The notes under the pieces were generated by a model. It did no database searches and was not told the DNA's origin. It saw only the letters and a list, made by a program, of their open reading frames with translations. The position numbers and the translations under genes were made by a program. From Paenibacillus solanacearum (lineage in GTDB: Bacteria > Bacillota > Bacilli > Paenibacillales > NBRC-103111), in NCBI RefSeq assembly GCF_910593845.1, contig NZ_CAJVAS010000041.1, forward strand, positions 1 to 55,781: DNA of 55,781 nucleotides. The letters are read 5' to 3'. The stretch's first letter is position 1; every line of letters begins with the position of its first letter. Below, piece by piece: positions 1-7,575 of the stretch.

Positions 1-68
1 ATGATTTTCTCCACTACGACAACCTTCTTCAATTCTGCTCTGCTCAATGTCATGATCTCCTGTCCCAT
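1..68 (-). CDS. Transposase N-terminus, partial (ISNCY/IS1202-like)
   Basis: The frame reads MGQEIMTLSRAELKKVVVVE and continues beyond base 1, so only about 22 residues are visible. The MTLS-ELK-VVEK pattern resembles the start of ISNCY/IS1202-type transposases, which normally continue into a helix-turn-helix, but that part is outside the window. The start may be ATG at 68 or ATG at 53; AGGAG lies only three bases before the latter. No catalytic residues can be seen, so the family call rests on a short stretch and on the IS-like end beside it. Confidence 0.4.
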   Translation of the reverse strand, partial: MGQEIMTLSRAELKKVVVVEKI

Positions 69-115
69 GGTGACATTATCTCAGAACAGTTACACAGTGA
101 CATTATCACAGCACA
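1..115 (-). mobile_element. End of an IS element (ISNCY/IS1202-like), truncated by the window edge
   Basis: Read on the minus strand, the block starts TGTGCTGTGATAATGTCACT, repeats ATAATGTCAC about 30 bases later, and then opens a reading frame that runs off the window. Repeated short motifs at an IS terminus just before a transposase start are typical of ISNCY-type elements. The boundary is set because the sequence from 121 onward is shared with 5901 onward, whereas the first 120 bases are not. The element has therefore inserted into the tail of a toxin-immunity unit. The family name is from memory of similar N-termini and is tentative. Confidence 0.5.
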
Positions 116-325
116 ACGACAATCTTCAAACTGGGACTTGCAAAGATTGCCCACTTGATTTATATTTATAATGCCTTTTTATATCCTCTCGTTTGCATAA
201 AGCAATATATCAAAATCGCATTTTAAAAGTGCAATACTTTTGAAATTATTTTTGGACTGGATTTCTATCGAGTCCTTTTTGTGCTGATCTAGTATCGAGT
301 ACTCCAAAATGTGAGGAATAGAAAA

Positions 326-417
326 CCACAACGCGAGGTGAACTGTAACCCGTAAGAGGTCACTTTTTTCAAGTGTCCATCTTACGGGGTACAGTTCAAG
401 GGTTAGTCGCATTGTGG
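326..417 (-). terminator. Post-immunity hairpin terminator of unit 1, split by an insertion
   Basis: On the minus strand CCACAATGCG and CGCGTTGTGG form the arms, followed by GTTTTC. The same hairpin follows immunity genes 2, 3 and 4. Here the loop is interrupted by the 60-bp element at 339-398, which leaves both arms intact. Confidence 0.6.
339..398. mobile_element. 60-bp mini-element with IS3-type TG...CA ends and AGG target duplication
   Basis: The insert starts TGAACTGTAACCCGTAAG and ends with the near-perfect reverse complement (CTTACGGGGTACAGTTCA), giving imperfect inverted repeats of about 26 bp. AGG at 336-338 is repeated at 399-401, and the other three copies of this hairpin lack the insert, so the empty site is known. 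TG/CA ends and a 3-bp duplication fit the IS3 family (IS150 group). The element is non-autonomous and consists of little more than two joined IS ends. Confidence 0.75.
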
Positions 418-428
418 TTAGGGACTAT

Positions 429-842
429 CTATACAAACTCTTTTGTAATTTCATTAAGTGAATGGATTAGTTCAGCACAATTTTTTTGATTTAGAGTAAC
501 TTCTGGGTCTCCCCCTTGAGCTAAAGAGACACATAAAACTACCTCGTCTTGATAAACACTTACAATTATTATGCCTTCTTCGCTTTCGACTTGCGAAGTA
601 ATATTGATAATATCAACTCCTACTCTTTCTGAAAAATTACTATTACTTTTACTCAATTCCAAACCTTTATTAAGAGAAGATATTAATTGTTTGCTTTGAG
701 TGGCTTCTAATTTTATCGCAGCCTCCATCCCGTACTTGTGTAACAATTTAACACTAAACAATATTCTGCGAGAATCTAACAAACTAATAATTATTTCGCC
801 CTTGAGCCCCTCGATTTCAGAATCAATTTTTATAACAGACAT
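429..842 (-). CDS. Candidate immunity protein 1 (unknown family)
   Basis: This 137-residue soluble protein starts at ATG 842, chosen because GGAGG lies six bases upstream; an in-frame start 12 bases earlier has no such site. It begins 29 bases after the stop of displaced tip 1 and is followed by the conserved hairpin terminator, the standard place for an RHS immunity gene. It has no signal peptide or membrane segment, as expected if it neutralises a cytoplasmic toxin. The sequence looks like two similar alpha/beta halves (a GLKGEIIISLLD-type and an SEEGIIIVSVYQ-type strand pattern, each followed by an asparagine- or glutamine-rich helix). I do not recognise the family; the function is inferred from position. 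Confidence 0.6.
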   Translation of the reverse strand: MSVIKIDSEIEGLKGEIIISLLDSRRILFSVKLLHKYGMEAAIKLEATQSKQLISSLNKGLELSKSNSNFSERVGVDIINITSQVESEEGIIIVSVYQDEVVLCVSLAQGGDPEVTLNQKNCAELIHSLNEITKEFV

Positions 843-871
843 TATAACCTCCAAGTATTAAGTTTGTTTAG

Positions 872-1594
872 CTATTTTTTAAAGAATCTTCGTAAAAAGT
901 CAGGAATGTTTTGACCTGGAAGAAACCTTTGATGGTTGCCTTCTGGTGAATCTATGTGGTAGTGATAATTTCTATGCCATTCGGGAGCTCCTTTGTCATA
1001 AGGATGTTTTTCTAAGGTTATCCTTGTATTTTCATCCAGTTCCCATACCATTTTACCACGTCCAGATTTCCCAGGTTCATCAGGGATATACTTTCCATTT
1101 TGTCCAAACAATTTATTTATTTCAGTAGCATTATTTGGAAAAACGGTCATTAATGACGGATCTAAACTTAGTCCGGCTTCAAGATCTGGATATCCGTTAT
1201 TAATTTGATACGACATATATCCTTTTAATAAATGGGTCTTGAATTCTTGTTGAGTACCTCGATCTAAGTTTAGATATATATCGTTGTCACCATTAATCCA
1301 ACTTACATAAGCATAATTCCAAAAATTATTTCTTGAAGGTAACACAGGACCACTAGCATCTAACATGCCAGTAGTAACCCCATCTTCAATAATAGGTCTT
1401 CCTTGGAAGTTGCTGTCATCGCCAAGATATTTTGAACCTAATGCACCATTATCGCAACTACCTCCATGAGCCCAATTTCCATCAGTAGATACACAATAAT
1501 GCCCAGTAGGGTCAACATTCGTCAGCGGATTGTTATGGACGTAGGTATAGAGGTTAAGGCTTAGCGGATTCGTAATATCCCCTTCATACGTATC
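872..1594 (-). pseudogene. Displaced RHS C-terminal toxin tip 1
   Basis: The frame is open for 240 residues from the codons for DTYEGDITNPLSLNLYTYVHNNPL, the same RHS boundary sequence as in the full-length gene, to a stop at 872. It is immediately preceded in frame by TAG (1597-1595) and has no core, start codon or ribosome site of its own, so it is a detached tip and not a functional secreted gene. After the RHS hallmark DPTGHY the tip is unique. Its last 60 residues are rich in H, W, Y and R (EWHRNYHYHIDSP), suggesting a nuclease-like active site, but the toxin family is not recognised. It may serve as a silent tip that recombination could re-join to the RHS core. Confidence 0.75.
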
Positions 1595-1610
1595 CTAGTT
1601 AATAAACCGT
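1565..1610. repeat. Unit junction J1 (RHS boundary / element end)
   Basis: The plus strand shows the RHS-tip side ending ATACGTATCCT and the element side starting AGTTAATAAACCG. The shared CT at 1595-1596 is the likely crossover dinucleotide. On the minus strand the element end reads as codons for R-F-I-N-stop immediately before DTYEGD. Confidence 0.7.
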
Positions 1611-1627
1611 TCATTTGGCGATAAAAT

Positions 1628-1659
1628 GGGCGGAGACTGTTTTGCTACAATCGCCGCCC
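1628..1659 (-). terminator. Terminator after transposase A
   Basis: On the minus strand GGGCGGCGATTGT pairs with ACAGTCTCCGCCC (one mismatch and one G-U), followed by ATTTTA. It lies between the transposase stop and the junction and would stop element transcripts from entering displaced tip 1. Confidence 0.6.
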
Positions 1660-1674
1660 GACACTATAATTATA

Positions 1675-2910
1675 TCATGCCGCTTCTTTACTGGATACTT
1701 CTGGAATTACATATGCCGCCTTCGTTCTCATGAGATAATGGATGACGTTTACGAGTTTCCGCATGATGCAGACAATTGCTTGTTGCTTGGTCTTTCCTGC
1801 CGCCATCTTCTGTCCATAGTAGGTATGGAAGTAGGGATTACGTGGTTCTTTCTTGGTTCTCGTAACGGCAATTTGCCTAATGGCAAGAGCTTTAATGATG
1901 TCATGCAGTTCCCTGTTGCCTTGCTTACTCTTGTAATTTCGATGCTTGTTACCTGAGCCTACTGCAATAGGAGCGATTCCGGCAAAACGTGCCAACTTGT
2001 CAGGAGTAGCGAACCTATGAATGTCGCCTATCTCAGCTACCAGTTCCGCCGCCGTAACCAATTCAATACCTGTCATCGTTTCCAGTTGGAAGCCTAGCTG
2101 TTTCATCAGTCCTTCAATTTCCTTTTCAATGCGGCTCAATTCACGCTCGTAGAAGCGGATATTGCGAACAAGACTAATGACGATAAAATCCCTCTCGTCT
2201 TGGAAATCACGGCTCGTATCGCCATCCTCAGCTATGAGCGTTAGAATTTGTTCCGCCTTCTTGGTCGATAAAGCATAATTGCTCAGCTTGCGGAGATACG
2301 TTGCCAGTTCCTCTACCCCCACGCCTGACAATCGGGAAGGAGAAGGATACTTATGCCAAAATGCTAACGCTGTCTTACCGTCTACCTCGGAAAAGAACTT
2401 CTTGTAGCTCGGATAATGGTAGCCCAATTGCTGATGAAGCCGCTTGACCATGCCCGACAGACTCTTAGCTTGCCATTTTCGTTGGGTTACAAGCTGACTG
2501 ATTGCCCAATACAGGTCAATGGGCTTTGCATCCGGCAGATTGTAAAGTTCATCCCGTAGAACTTTAGCTACACATTCTGCATCCCACGAATCGGATTTCT
2601 GTATGGTTACGTGACTCTTACGTCTGTTATTAGCCAATTTTGCATTGACTTCCTTCACCCAACAGCCTTTCTCGGTCAGGTAAACAGCTAATGCTCTGCC
2701 AAAACCGCCTACATCCTCCAAGCCGTAGACTACTGACACCCCTTTCTTCGTATGCTTCTTGACTTCTTTCTCGAGCTGAGGAAATGCTGTCGGCTTGTTC
2801 TCGAACTTGATTTCGCCTAGCTTCTGATTCCAACAGTCGATGATCACAGCCGTATGATGCTGTTTGTGCAAGTCAATTCCTACATAAATAAATTTGTCTT
2901 GTTGTACTAT
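1675..2910 (-). CDS. IS110-family DEDD transposase, unit A (start codon mutated to ATA)
   Basis: This is a 411-codon frame nearly identical in protein to the unit B transposase. The N-terminal DEDD RuvC-like domain keeps D (YVGIDLHK), E (YGLEDVGG) and D-x-x-D (SDSWD). The C-terminal Transposase_20 half keeps helix-hairpin-helix-like residues and the serine of AVGSGNKHR. IS110 enzymes recombine DNA through the DEDD and serine sites, guided by a bridge RNA. The position equivalent to ATG in unit B (8891) is ATA here (2910-2908), with GAGGAG upstream. The next usable start, TTG 2871, would remove the first catalytic Asp. This copy may therefore be poorly expressed or rely on another copy. GGGCGG...CCGCCC forms a terminator just after the stop. 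Confidence 0.85.
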   Translation of the reverse strand: MVQQDKFIYVGIDLHKQHHTAVIIDCWNQKLGEIKFENKPTAFPQLEKEVKKHTKKGVSVVYGLEDVGGFGRALAVYLTEKGCWVKEVNAKLANNRRKSHVTIQKSDSWDAECVAKVLRDELYNLPDAKPIDLYWAISQLVTQRKWQAKSLSGMVKRLHQQLGYHYPSYKKFFSEVDGKTALAFWHKYPSPSRLSGVGVEELATYLRKLSNYALSTKKAEQILTLIAEDGDTSRDFQDERDFIVISLVRNIRFYERELSRIEKEIEGLMKQLGFQLETMTGIELVTAAELVAEIGDIHRFATPDKLARFAGIAPIAVGSGNKHRNYKSKQGNRELHDIIKALAIRQIAVTRTKKEPRNPYFHTYYGQKMAAGKTKQQAIVCIMRKLVNVIHYLMRTKAAYVIPEVSSKEAA

Positions 2911-2949
2911 ATCGCTCCACTCCTCATTGTTTGTATTGTTGAATCCTTA

Positions 2950-3110
2950 CTCATGAGTTAGACTTGCATCCTGATTTCAAGTGAACGGGCCACAAAGATA
3001 CATAAGCATATTTCCAACCCATGAGTAATCATTCAACCTGAACAACGACGGTTGAGTAGCTATGCATCCTCAGTTCGAGCGGACGAGCCGCAAAGATACG
3101 TTAGCAAAAA
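2950..3110 (-). ncRNA. Candidate bridge-like RNA, unit A: two tandem stem-loops
   Basis: Between the small helical gene and the transposase are two similar minus-strand stem-loops, 3105-3059 and 3007-2962. Each has an outer stem (GTATC with GATGC), an inner hairpin (GCGG/CCGC in the first, GTGG/TCAC in the second) and an internal loop between. The 3' side of loop 2 reads AAATCAGGAT, exactly complementary to the RHS target ATCCTGATTT across the CT core at 19205. Loop 1 is the one conserved in all three units. Two-loop structure 5' of the transposase is where IS110-group bridge RNAs lie. Transcription has not been shown, and folding was done by eye. Confidence 0.55.
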
Positions 3111-3142
3111 CTACTCCCCATCTTTGTTCCTAGTTTAGTATC

Positions 3143-3370
3143 TCAGTGAACGGCATAGGCTTTTTCTAATCTCACATGCAATAATTCAGTCTGTAAATCA
3201 AGGGTTATACGATGAAGGTTTGAAACAATGTCTTCAACTGTCAACTTATGTAATGCCGATATTCGATCGATCCCCAACACAGCTAAAGTACAAGCTTCGT
3301 AGGTCTGAATTTGCAGCATCAACATTCGTTCTTCAGCATCCCATTTGCCCATAAGGGTTGGTTCGTTCAT
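3143..3370 (-). CDS. Small helical protein linked to the serine recombinase, unit A
   Basis: This 75-residue protein has its ATG at 3370, which overlaps the recombinase stop (ATGA), so translation is probably coupled. It is predicted by eye to be entirely helical and has no Cys or membrane segment. The core LHKLTVEDI...HRITLDLQTELLHVRLEKA recurs in units B and C at the same place although other residues vary. It could be the detached C-terminal helical part of a large serine recombinase, or a small partner or directionality factor. I know no named family for it. Confidence 0.7.
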   Translation of the reverse strand: MNEPTLMGKWDAEERMLMLQIQTYEACTLAVLGIDRISALHKLTVEDIVSNLHRITLDLQTELLHVRLEKAYAVH

Positions 3371-4158
3371 GTCCACCCACCTTGTATGATCGCCTGATGC
3401 TTGCCAATAGCTTCAACATTTGCGTATTGATACATGCCGCAGTAAAAGCTTCGACGATCAAGGATTCGTTTTACCTGAACTTTGGTGAAAGCCTTGCCTT
3501 GCTGCGTTTTGTAGTTTTCAAGGTTCAATTGATCAGCTATTTCCGATAATGTCCAGTTTGAAAAATGTTCTTTAAGTTCAAATATTCTTTCAACAATTAC
3601 TGCTTGCTCTGTATCGATTTCCAGTACTTTAGAACCTTTTTGGGCTTTATATCCGAATGTTGCCCGTCCACCAGCATAACCGCCTTCTCTGGCCTTCCTT
3701 GTTCTTCCTTTGCCTAGCTTCATTGCGATTTCCAGTCGTTGGTATGCGTCTAAAAGTTCCATTAACCCGTTAATAAGGAAATCTGACGGGTCTTTCTTGT
3801 AAATGCTGTAAGTTGGCTGTTCAATCGATTTCACATCAACATTTTGCTTTTTAAACTCCCGATGAACCAACACTTTGACGATATCGCTTCTCCATAAACG
3901 ATTTGTATTCAACACGACAACATGATCAATCGAATGAGTCGATATAAATGAAAGCATATCTTGAAATCCTTGACGATCTACTTCCAGAGCATCCTCGTCT
4001 ACTTTTGCGCCGCTAATTCCTTCGTCTACGAATACATGAAGCAAATTCCATCCCTGCTGATGACAATACGTTTCAATTTCTTCACGTTGATATGACAAGC
4101 TGTAACCATCTTTGGCTTGCCCTGCTGTTGAGACTCGAATATAACCGATCACATTCAC
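3367..4158 (-). CDS. Serine recombinase, unit A
   Basis: The 263-residue protein has an N-terminal resolvase catalytic domain (about residues 1-150) with the nucleophile in YIRVST (Ser10, with Arg8), LNTNRLWRSD and a GLMELLDAYQRLEIAMKLGKGR helix. A short Recombinase-type DNA-binding domain follows (TQQGKAFTKVQVKRILDRRSFYCG). It lacks the zinc ribbon and long coiled coil of full large serine integrases, which may relate to the small gene coupled downstream. The promoter (TTGAAT, 17 bases, TAGAAT; 4268-4240) contains a putative XRE operator in its spacer. The likely role is site-specific recombination of the unit; whether it or the IS110 enzyme makes the junctions is open. Confidence 0.85.
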   Translation of the reverse strand: MNVIGYIRVSTAGQAKDGYSLSYQREEIETYCHQQGWNLLHVFVDEGISGAKVDEDALEVDRQGFQDMLSFISTHSIDHVVVLNTNRLWRSDIVKVLVHREFKKQNVDVKSIEQPTYSIYKKDPSDFLINGLMELLDAYQRLEIAMKLGKGRTRKAREGGYAGGRATFGYKAQKGSKVLEIDTEQAVIVERIFELKEHFSNWTLSEIADQLNLENYKTQQGKAFTKVQVKRILDRRSFYCGMYQYANVEAIGKHQAIIQGGWT

Positions 4159-4196
4159 GAGAATTATCCTCCGTTACAGAAATTTTAATTTATGTA

Positions 4197-4329
4197 ACTC
4201 TTATGAGTTTAAACCTTTAAGAGTAATATCCCTGTAACTATTCTATTACTTTTAAGAGTATAATTCAATCATATTTTGCCGAAACTTTGAAATAATGATA
4301 TATTCTTTTCGTAGAACTCTTAAAAGTAA
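4197..4329. promoter_or_regulatory. Divergent promoter-operator region of unit A
   Basis: The minus-strand promoter for the recombinase is TTGAAT (4268-4263) and TAGAAT (4245-4240) with a 17-base spacer. The plus-strand promoter for the XRE gene is TTGCCG (4276-4281) and TATATT (4299-4304), also 17 bases. ACTCTTAAAAGTAA occurs as an exact element at 4316-4329 and inverted at 4246-4259, filling the recombinase spacer. Related sites ACTCTTATGAGT (4197-4208) and CTTTAAGAGTAA (4215-4226) flank these. This is the layout of a phage-like repressor switch. Confidence 0.7.
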
Positions 4330-4346
4330 TCCTTTTGGAGGATTCC

Positions 4347-4553
4347 ATGAAAATAAAAATTAGGTTACGTGAAATTTTAGCAGAACGGAATATTTCGCAA
4401 AGACAATTTGCGCTATCAATGAACATGAGAATTGCTACGATTAATCATCTTTGTTCAGATAACGTAGACAGAGTTTACATTCGTACTCTTGAACAAATAT
4501 GCGAAGCCTTAAACGTTGAAATAGATGAGCTCATAGTCTCGGAAAAAAGCTAA
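4347..4553 (+). CDS. XRE/Cro-type repressor, unit A
   Basis: This 68-residue helix-turn-helix protein starts at ATG 4347 with TTGGAGG six bases upstream. It begins KIKIRLREILAERNISQRQFA, with the HTH around residues 14-40 (SQRQFALSMNMRIATINHLC) and an EQICEALNVEIDELI end, typical of Cro/CI-like single-domain repressors. It is transcribed divergently from the recombinase, and repeated sites lie in both promoters, so it probably represses the recombinase and itself. Unit B has a clear homologue of the same length. Confidence 0.85.
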   Translation: MKIKIRLREILAERNISQRQFALSMNMRIATINHLCSDNVDRVYIRTLEQICEALNVEIDELIVSEKS

Positions 4554-4871
4554 TCGTCATACTTCTAACATCGCGATGACTACGCATCAGCTATGATTAA
4601 TACGGCTATTTCAAAGCCTTAAATGAATGTAAACGAGCCCCGGATTTACGCATGAAAATAAAATCGCCATTTCATTTTCACACAATCGGAAATAAATCGA
4701 CTTTTCTTGCAATATGTAAGGTAATTGCTGTATTTCTTATGTACACTTGATTTCACCTATGTAAGATGAGCATAACTCTGAAACACTTTATATGATTGGA
4801 CTTTTAATCATTTATGTACTTATCTGATATCGTAATCGTAGGAGTAACTGTCGTTTCAAGATGGATGACTT
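4554..4871. other. Gene-free gap between converging XRE A and Rep A genes
   Basis: This stretch of 318 AT-rich bases has no supported gene. GTCAT...ATGAC arms (about 4558-4582) could form a weak hairpin after the XRE stop, but no T-run follows. It may hold a replication origin for Rep A, though no convincing nick site or iteron set was seen. Confidence 0.5.
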
Positions 4872-5789
4872 TCATCCCAAATTATCGAAATCTATAGCAA
4901 GCGGCCTCAATGATCGTTGGCTTGGAAATATGATTTGCTTCGATAACTTTTTGCGATTGGCATAGGTCGATGGCTTGTATAATTGTCTGACTTCCGAATC
5001 TGTTAGCCAATTATGTAATGCTTGAAACGATAGCACACTCTCAATCTGATTCAATTTGAATGACTGAGATTTGAACCATTCTAGACTTAGACCATCAATA
5101 GTTGCAGGCAGTTGGATCGTTTCCAAGCTTGGCTTAAAAGTATGTATAAAAAACGCTTTCGATATTAAATGAATTGCGAGACGTTTCGATGAATATTTTC
5201 TCATCTCATCATAGCTTAGACTTACTTCCATGCGCAGCAATCCTTGAGCTTTAGCAATGATTTCTGCTGGTTCCTTATGATCCTTACATTCTTGCTGCTT
5301 GTTGTAAAATGTAATGTATCTGCTGTCATTAAAATGAGTTGCTGTCTCATTCCGTCCGTATAATTTGGACTTCATATACGGGATATACAGACCGTGTAGC
5401 TGCTTAATGTAATTCTCTACCTCATCTCCCAATTGAAAATTCCAGCATAAATCAATTCTTGATACATACCAATCCTCCTTCTTCACATGTATGGCAAATA
5501 ACTCATATAATCGGGAACTTAGCCTATGAAAGAAAAGAGGAATATCGCTTTCTTGTATGAGGTAGACGTTGTTTCCGTAGAGGAATTTGGGAATGGATAC
5601 TTGTACAATTAAGATTTGGCTATAGTCGTTATACACGATATAGGGGAGTTGTTCATCGTACATCTTGTATGTAGTTTTCAATGATCCGGTAGGATGATCC
5701 AAGTAAGTTTTAGGGTTAGGTTGTAGTTTCAGCAAGTAAGTTGGATTAATCTGAACTGGCTTAACAATTAAATTGACGGTATCAATCAT
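4872..5789 (-). CDS. Phage/plasmid replication protein, gene II/X-like, unit A
   Basis: The 305-residue protein starts MIDTVNLIVKPVQ at ATG 5789, with AGGAGG six bases upstream. The VSIPKFLYGNNVYLI, VSRIDLCWNFQLG, TFYNKQQE and LRMEVSLS segments match the layout I know for replication proteins of the filamentous-phage gene II/X type (Rep_G2P), which nick one strand to start rolling-circle replication. The active tyrosines cannot be assigned with certainty by eye. It sits where units B and C carry different Rep proteins. In this context it suggests a replicating circular or single-stranded stage of the unit. Confidence 0.7.
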   Translation of the reverse strand: MIDTVNLIVKPVQINPTYLLKLQPNPKTYLDHPTGSLKTTYKMYDEQLPYIVYNDYSQILIVQVSIPKFLYGNNVYLIQESDIPLFFHRLSSRLYELFAIHVKKEDWYVSRIDLCWNFQLGDEVENYIKQLHGLYIPYMKSKLYGRNETATHFNDSRYITFYNKQQECKDHKEPAEIIAKAQGLLRMEVSLSYDEMRKYSSKRLAIHLISKAFFIHTFKPSLETIQLPATIDGLSLEWFKSQSFKLNQIESVLSFQALHNWLTDSEVRQLYKPSTYANRKKLSKQIIFPSQRSLRPLAIDFDNLG

Positions 5790-5900
5790 TCAATTCCTCC
5801 TCTGGGTTTTAAATCAGGACTCTAAAATTTTGGATATAATTTGACCTGTTATAACAAATCATAGTTCATAATTGTTCAAGTTCATAAATAATTCACCTCA

Positions 5901-6153
5901 AATCTTCAAATTGGGACTTGCAAAGATTGCCCACTTGAATTATATTTATAATGCCTTTTTATATCCTCTCGTCTGCATTAAGCAATATATCAAAATCGCA
6001 TTTTAAAAATCAATACTTTTGAAATTATTTTTGGACTGGATTTTTATCGAGTCCTTTTTGTGCTGATCTAGTATCGAGTACTCCAAAATACAATACGTTG
6101 ATAGCTGATGTGAGGAAAAGAAAACCACAACGCAAGGGTTAGTCGCATTGTGG
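5901..6153. repeat. Long direct repeat downstream of immunity gene 2 (copy 2)
   Basis: This is the partner of 121-417, nearly identical, with 26 extra bases (about 6091-6116) and without the 60-bp insert. The adjoining 5790-5900, between the repeat and the Rep A start, is AT-rich and holds directly repeated TATGAACT elements, possibly part of the Rep A promoter. No gene is supported over 5790-6163. Confidence 0.8.
6125..6153 (-). terminator. Post-immunity hairpin terminator, unit A
   Basis: Minus-strand arms CCACAATGCG and GCGTTGTGG are followed by TTTTCTTTTCC. It is the same hairpin as at 326-417, 11904-11932 and 18057-18085. Confidence 0.65.
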
Positions 6154-6163
6154 CTAAGGAACG

Positions 6164-6820
6164 CTAAGACTGCGCTCTAATTAATTGAGCCTTTTGAAAT
6201 AATTTTAATCGAGCTTTCTTATCGGGAGTGCCGTCCGAAGGGCTTGTAACGTAGTCCAGTCCCTCAACTGGAACAAGCTTATTGTCAAGAGCCTTTTCTA
6301 AAACAAGATACAACCTGAAATCAAGTAGTTTACTAACATCTGTCTTATCTAACATAGCGCCTAAATCAATTTTCTTTCGTATGGTATAAGCAAAACTCTC
6401 TTTCTCAAATGTTTTGCTACTAAAAATCGCCTCTGCTTGCAGTAATTGAGCCTCAGTTAAAACATCAGATTTGATTGCCTGTATTACAATGCTTTCTAAA
6501 CCCACTGATTTTGAACTTGCATACTCATGAAATAACTCACTAAGTAAATTAGAATCAATACGTTTTCCTGATTTTTGAACTTTTTCTCTAAAGTACCACC
6601 ACACAAACTGTTCTTTTACTTCTTGATTAATATTAAGCTTATCCCTGTAGGACACTAATAAAGTTAAAGCTATTTCCGACAACTGACTGTGTAACTCGAA
6701 TTGCCTGCCAATTTCAAGTCTAGAAATTATTTCACCAATTGCAATAGCTGTTTGTTCTCCGTCTATATTTGCTTGAACTGCAATTCCATTAATCTTCTCT
6801 ATAACCGACAAAATAGTCAC
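6164..6820 (-). CDS. Candidate immunity protein 2 (all-helical, unknown family)
   Basis: This protein of 218 residues, or 215 if TTG 6811 is used, begins 11 bases after tip 2 stops. GTG 6820 has little spacing from its AGG, whereas TTG 6811 has AGGTGA five bases upstream, so the later start is plausible. It is soluble, with no signal peptide, and apparently helical throughout. Its position between a toxin tip and the conserved terminator makes immunity the best inference. I do not recognise a family. Confidence 0.65.
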   Translation of the reverse strand: MTILSVIEKINGIAVQANIDGEQTAIAIGEIISRLEIGRQFELHSQLSEIALTLLVSYRDKLNINQEVKEQFVWWYFREKVQKSGKRIDSNLLSELFHEYASSKSVGLESIVIQAIKSDVLTEAQLLQAEAIFSSKTFEKESFAYTIRKKIDLGAMLDKTDVSKLLDFRLYLVLEKALDNKLVPVEGLDYVTSPSDGTPDKKARLKLFQKAQLIRAQS

Positions 6821-6831
6821 CTGCCAAAAAT

Positions 6832-7575
6832 TTATTTTCTTTCATTTGGATTTTCTCTATAGTACCTCATAATTCTACCAACAGTTGACCTTATATGAGT
6901 TTGATAGGTACTAATCAGTTGAGTATGGTATCGATTCATTTTTGCAGCATCTTCGTCTGAAATTGGCTTGCCGTTTTGCCCTACCCTTACGACAACATTA
7001 TTTTTATCAATGACATGCACATGTGGTGGAGCATGGTCACCAGAACGATAGTAATGTTCGATATACCCAATACTTGTTTTAGGTGTTACTTGTCCAGGAG
7101 GCAAGTCAGCGGCATATGCCCTCGGTGAAATAAAATCTATCACTCCATCCAGGATACCTCTGCTTTCTTCCTGAATCACAATAGCTAGCCTTACACCGAT
7201 AGCTATGTTACCTTCCAAGATAAAACTTGCTTCTCCAGACATGCAATCTGTGTAACTGCAAGCATTGTTTCTCCATTCATCATTTGCTGCCTCAAGCTTT
7301 TTCTGATTAGATATGGATTTATCAATACAAGCAGTACTTTTGCAACTTGATTTTGATCTTTCTATTTCCCACCACATAGATGAGTTTTTCTTTACTTCTG
7401 TTCTAACCGCATCATTTAACTGATCGTCTACTCCACTAGCTGAGTCTACGTAGCAACCTGAATCTACACCTGCCACACAGTGTCCACTAGGATCAGAAAA
7501 TATCAACGGATTATTATGCACATACGTATAAAGATTCAAACTCAGCGGATTCGTAATATCCCCTTCATACGTATC
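6832..7575 (-). pseudogene. Displaced RHS toxin tip 2 (GDHAPPHVHV type)
   Basis: The frame is open for 247 residues from DTYEGDITNPLSLNLYTYVHNNPL; TAG at 7578-7576 precedes it in frame. After DPSGHC comes a Cys-rich spacer (CKSTACIDKS, CSYTDCMSG), then a C-terminal domain with YYRSGDHAPPHVHV and VRVGQNGKPISDEDAAK. This resembles a common RHS tip domain and also the DPPH-H-type motif of DUF4160 proteins; the histidines are likely catalytic or metal-binding. There is no start or ribosome site at the boundary (the first usable start is TTG 7539, without a Shine-Dalgarno), so it is probably silent unless re-joined to the RHS core. Confidence 0.75.

Larger units (their letters stand above)
121..417. 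repeat. Long direct repeat downstream of immunity gene 1 (copy 1)
   Basis: Bases 121-310 match 5901-6090 almost base for base. After a 26-base gap relative to the second copy, the match resumes into the post-immunity hairpin. The repeat lies downstream of immunity genes 1 and 2, which are unrelated to each other, so it belongs to the unit backbone and not to the toxin cassette. No gene is supported here; the open frame over 179-412 has no ribosome site and runs through the hairpin and the small inserted element. Confidence 0.8.

Noticed and set aside
3127..3138. CCTAGTTTAGTA as the missing left end of a simple IS110 element in unit A
   Set aside because: It resembles the element end CCTAGTTAATAA, but units B and C have nothing similar there and it overlaps the end of a gene.
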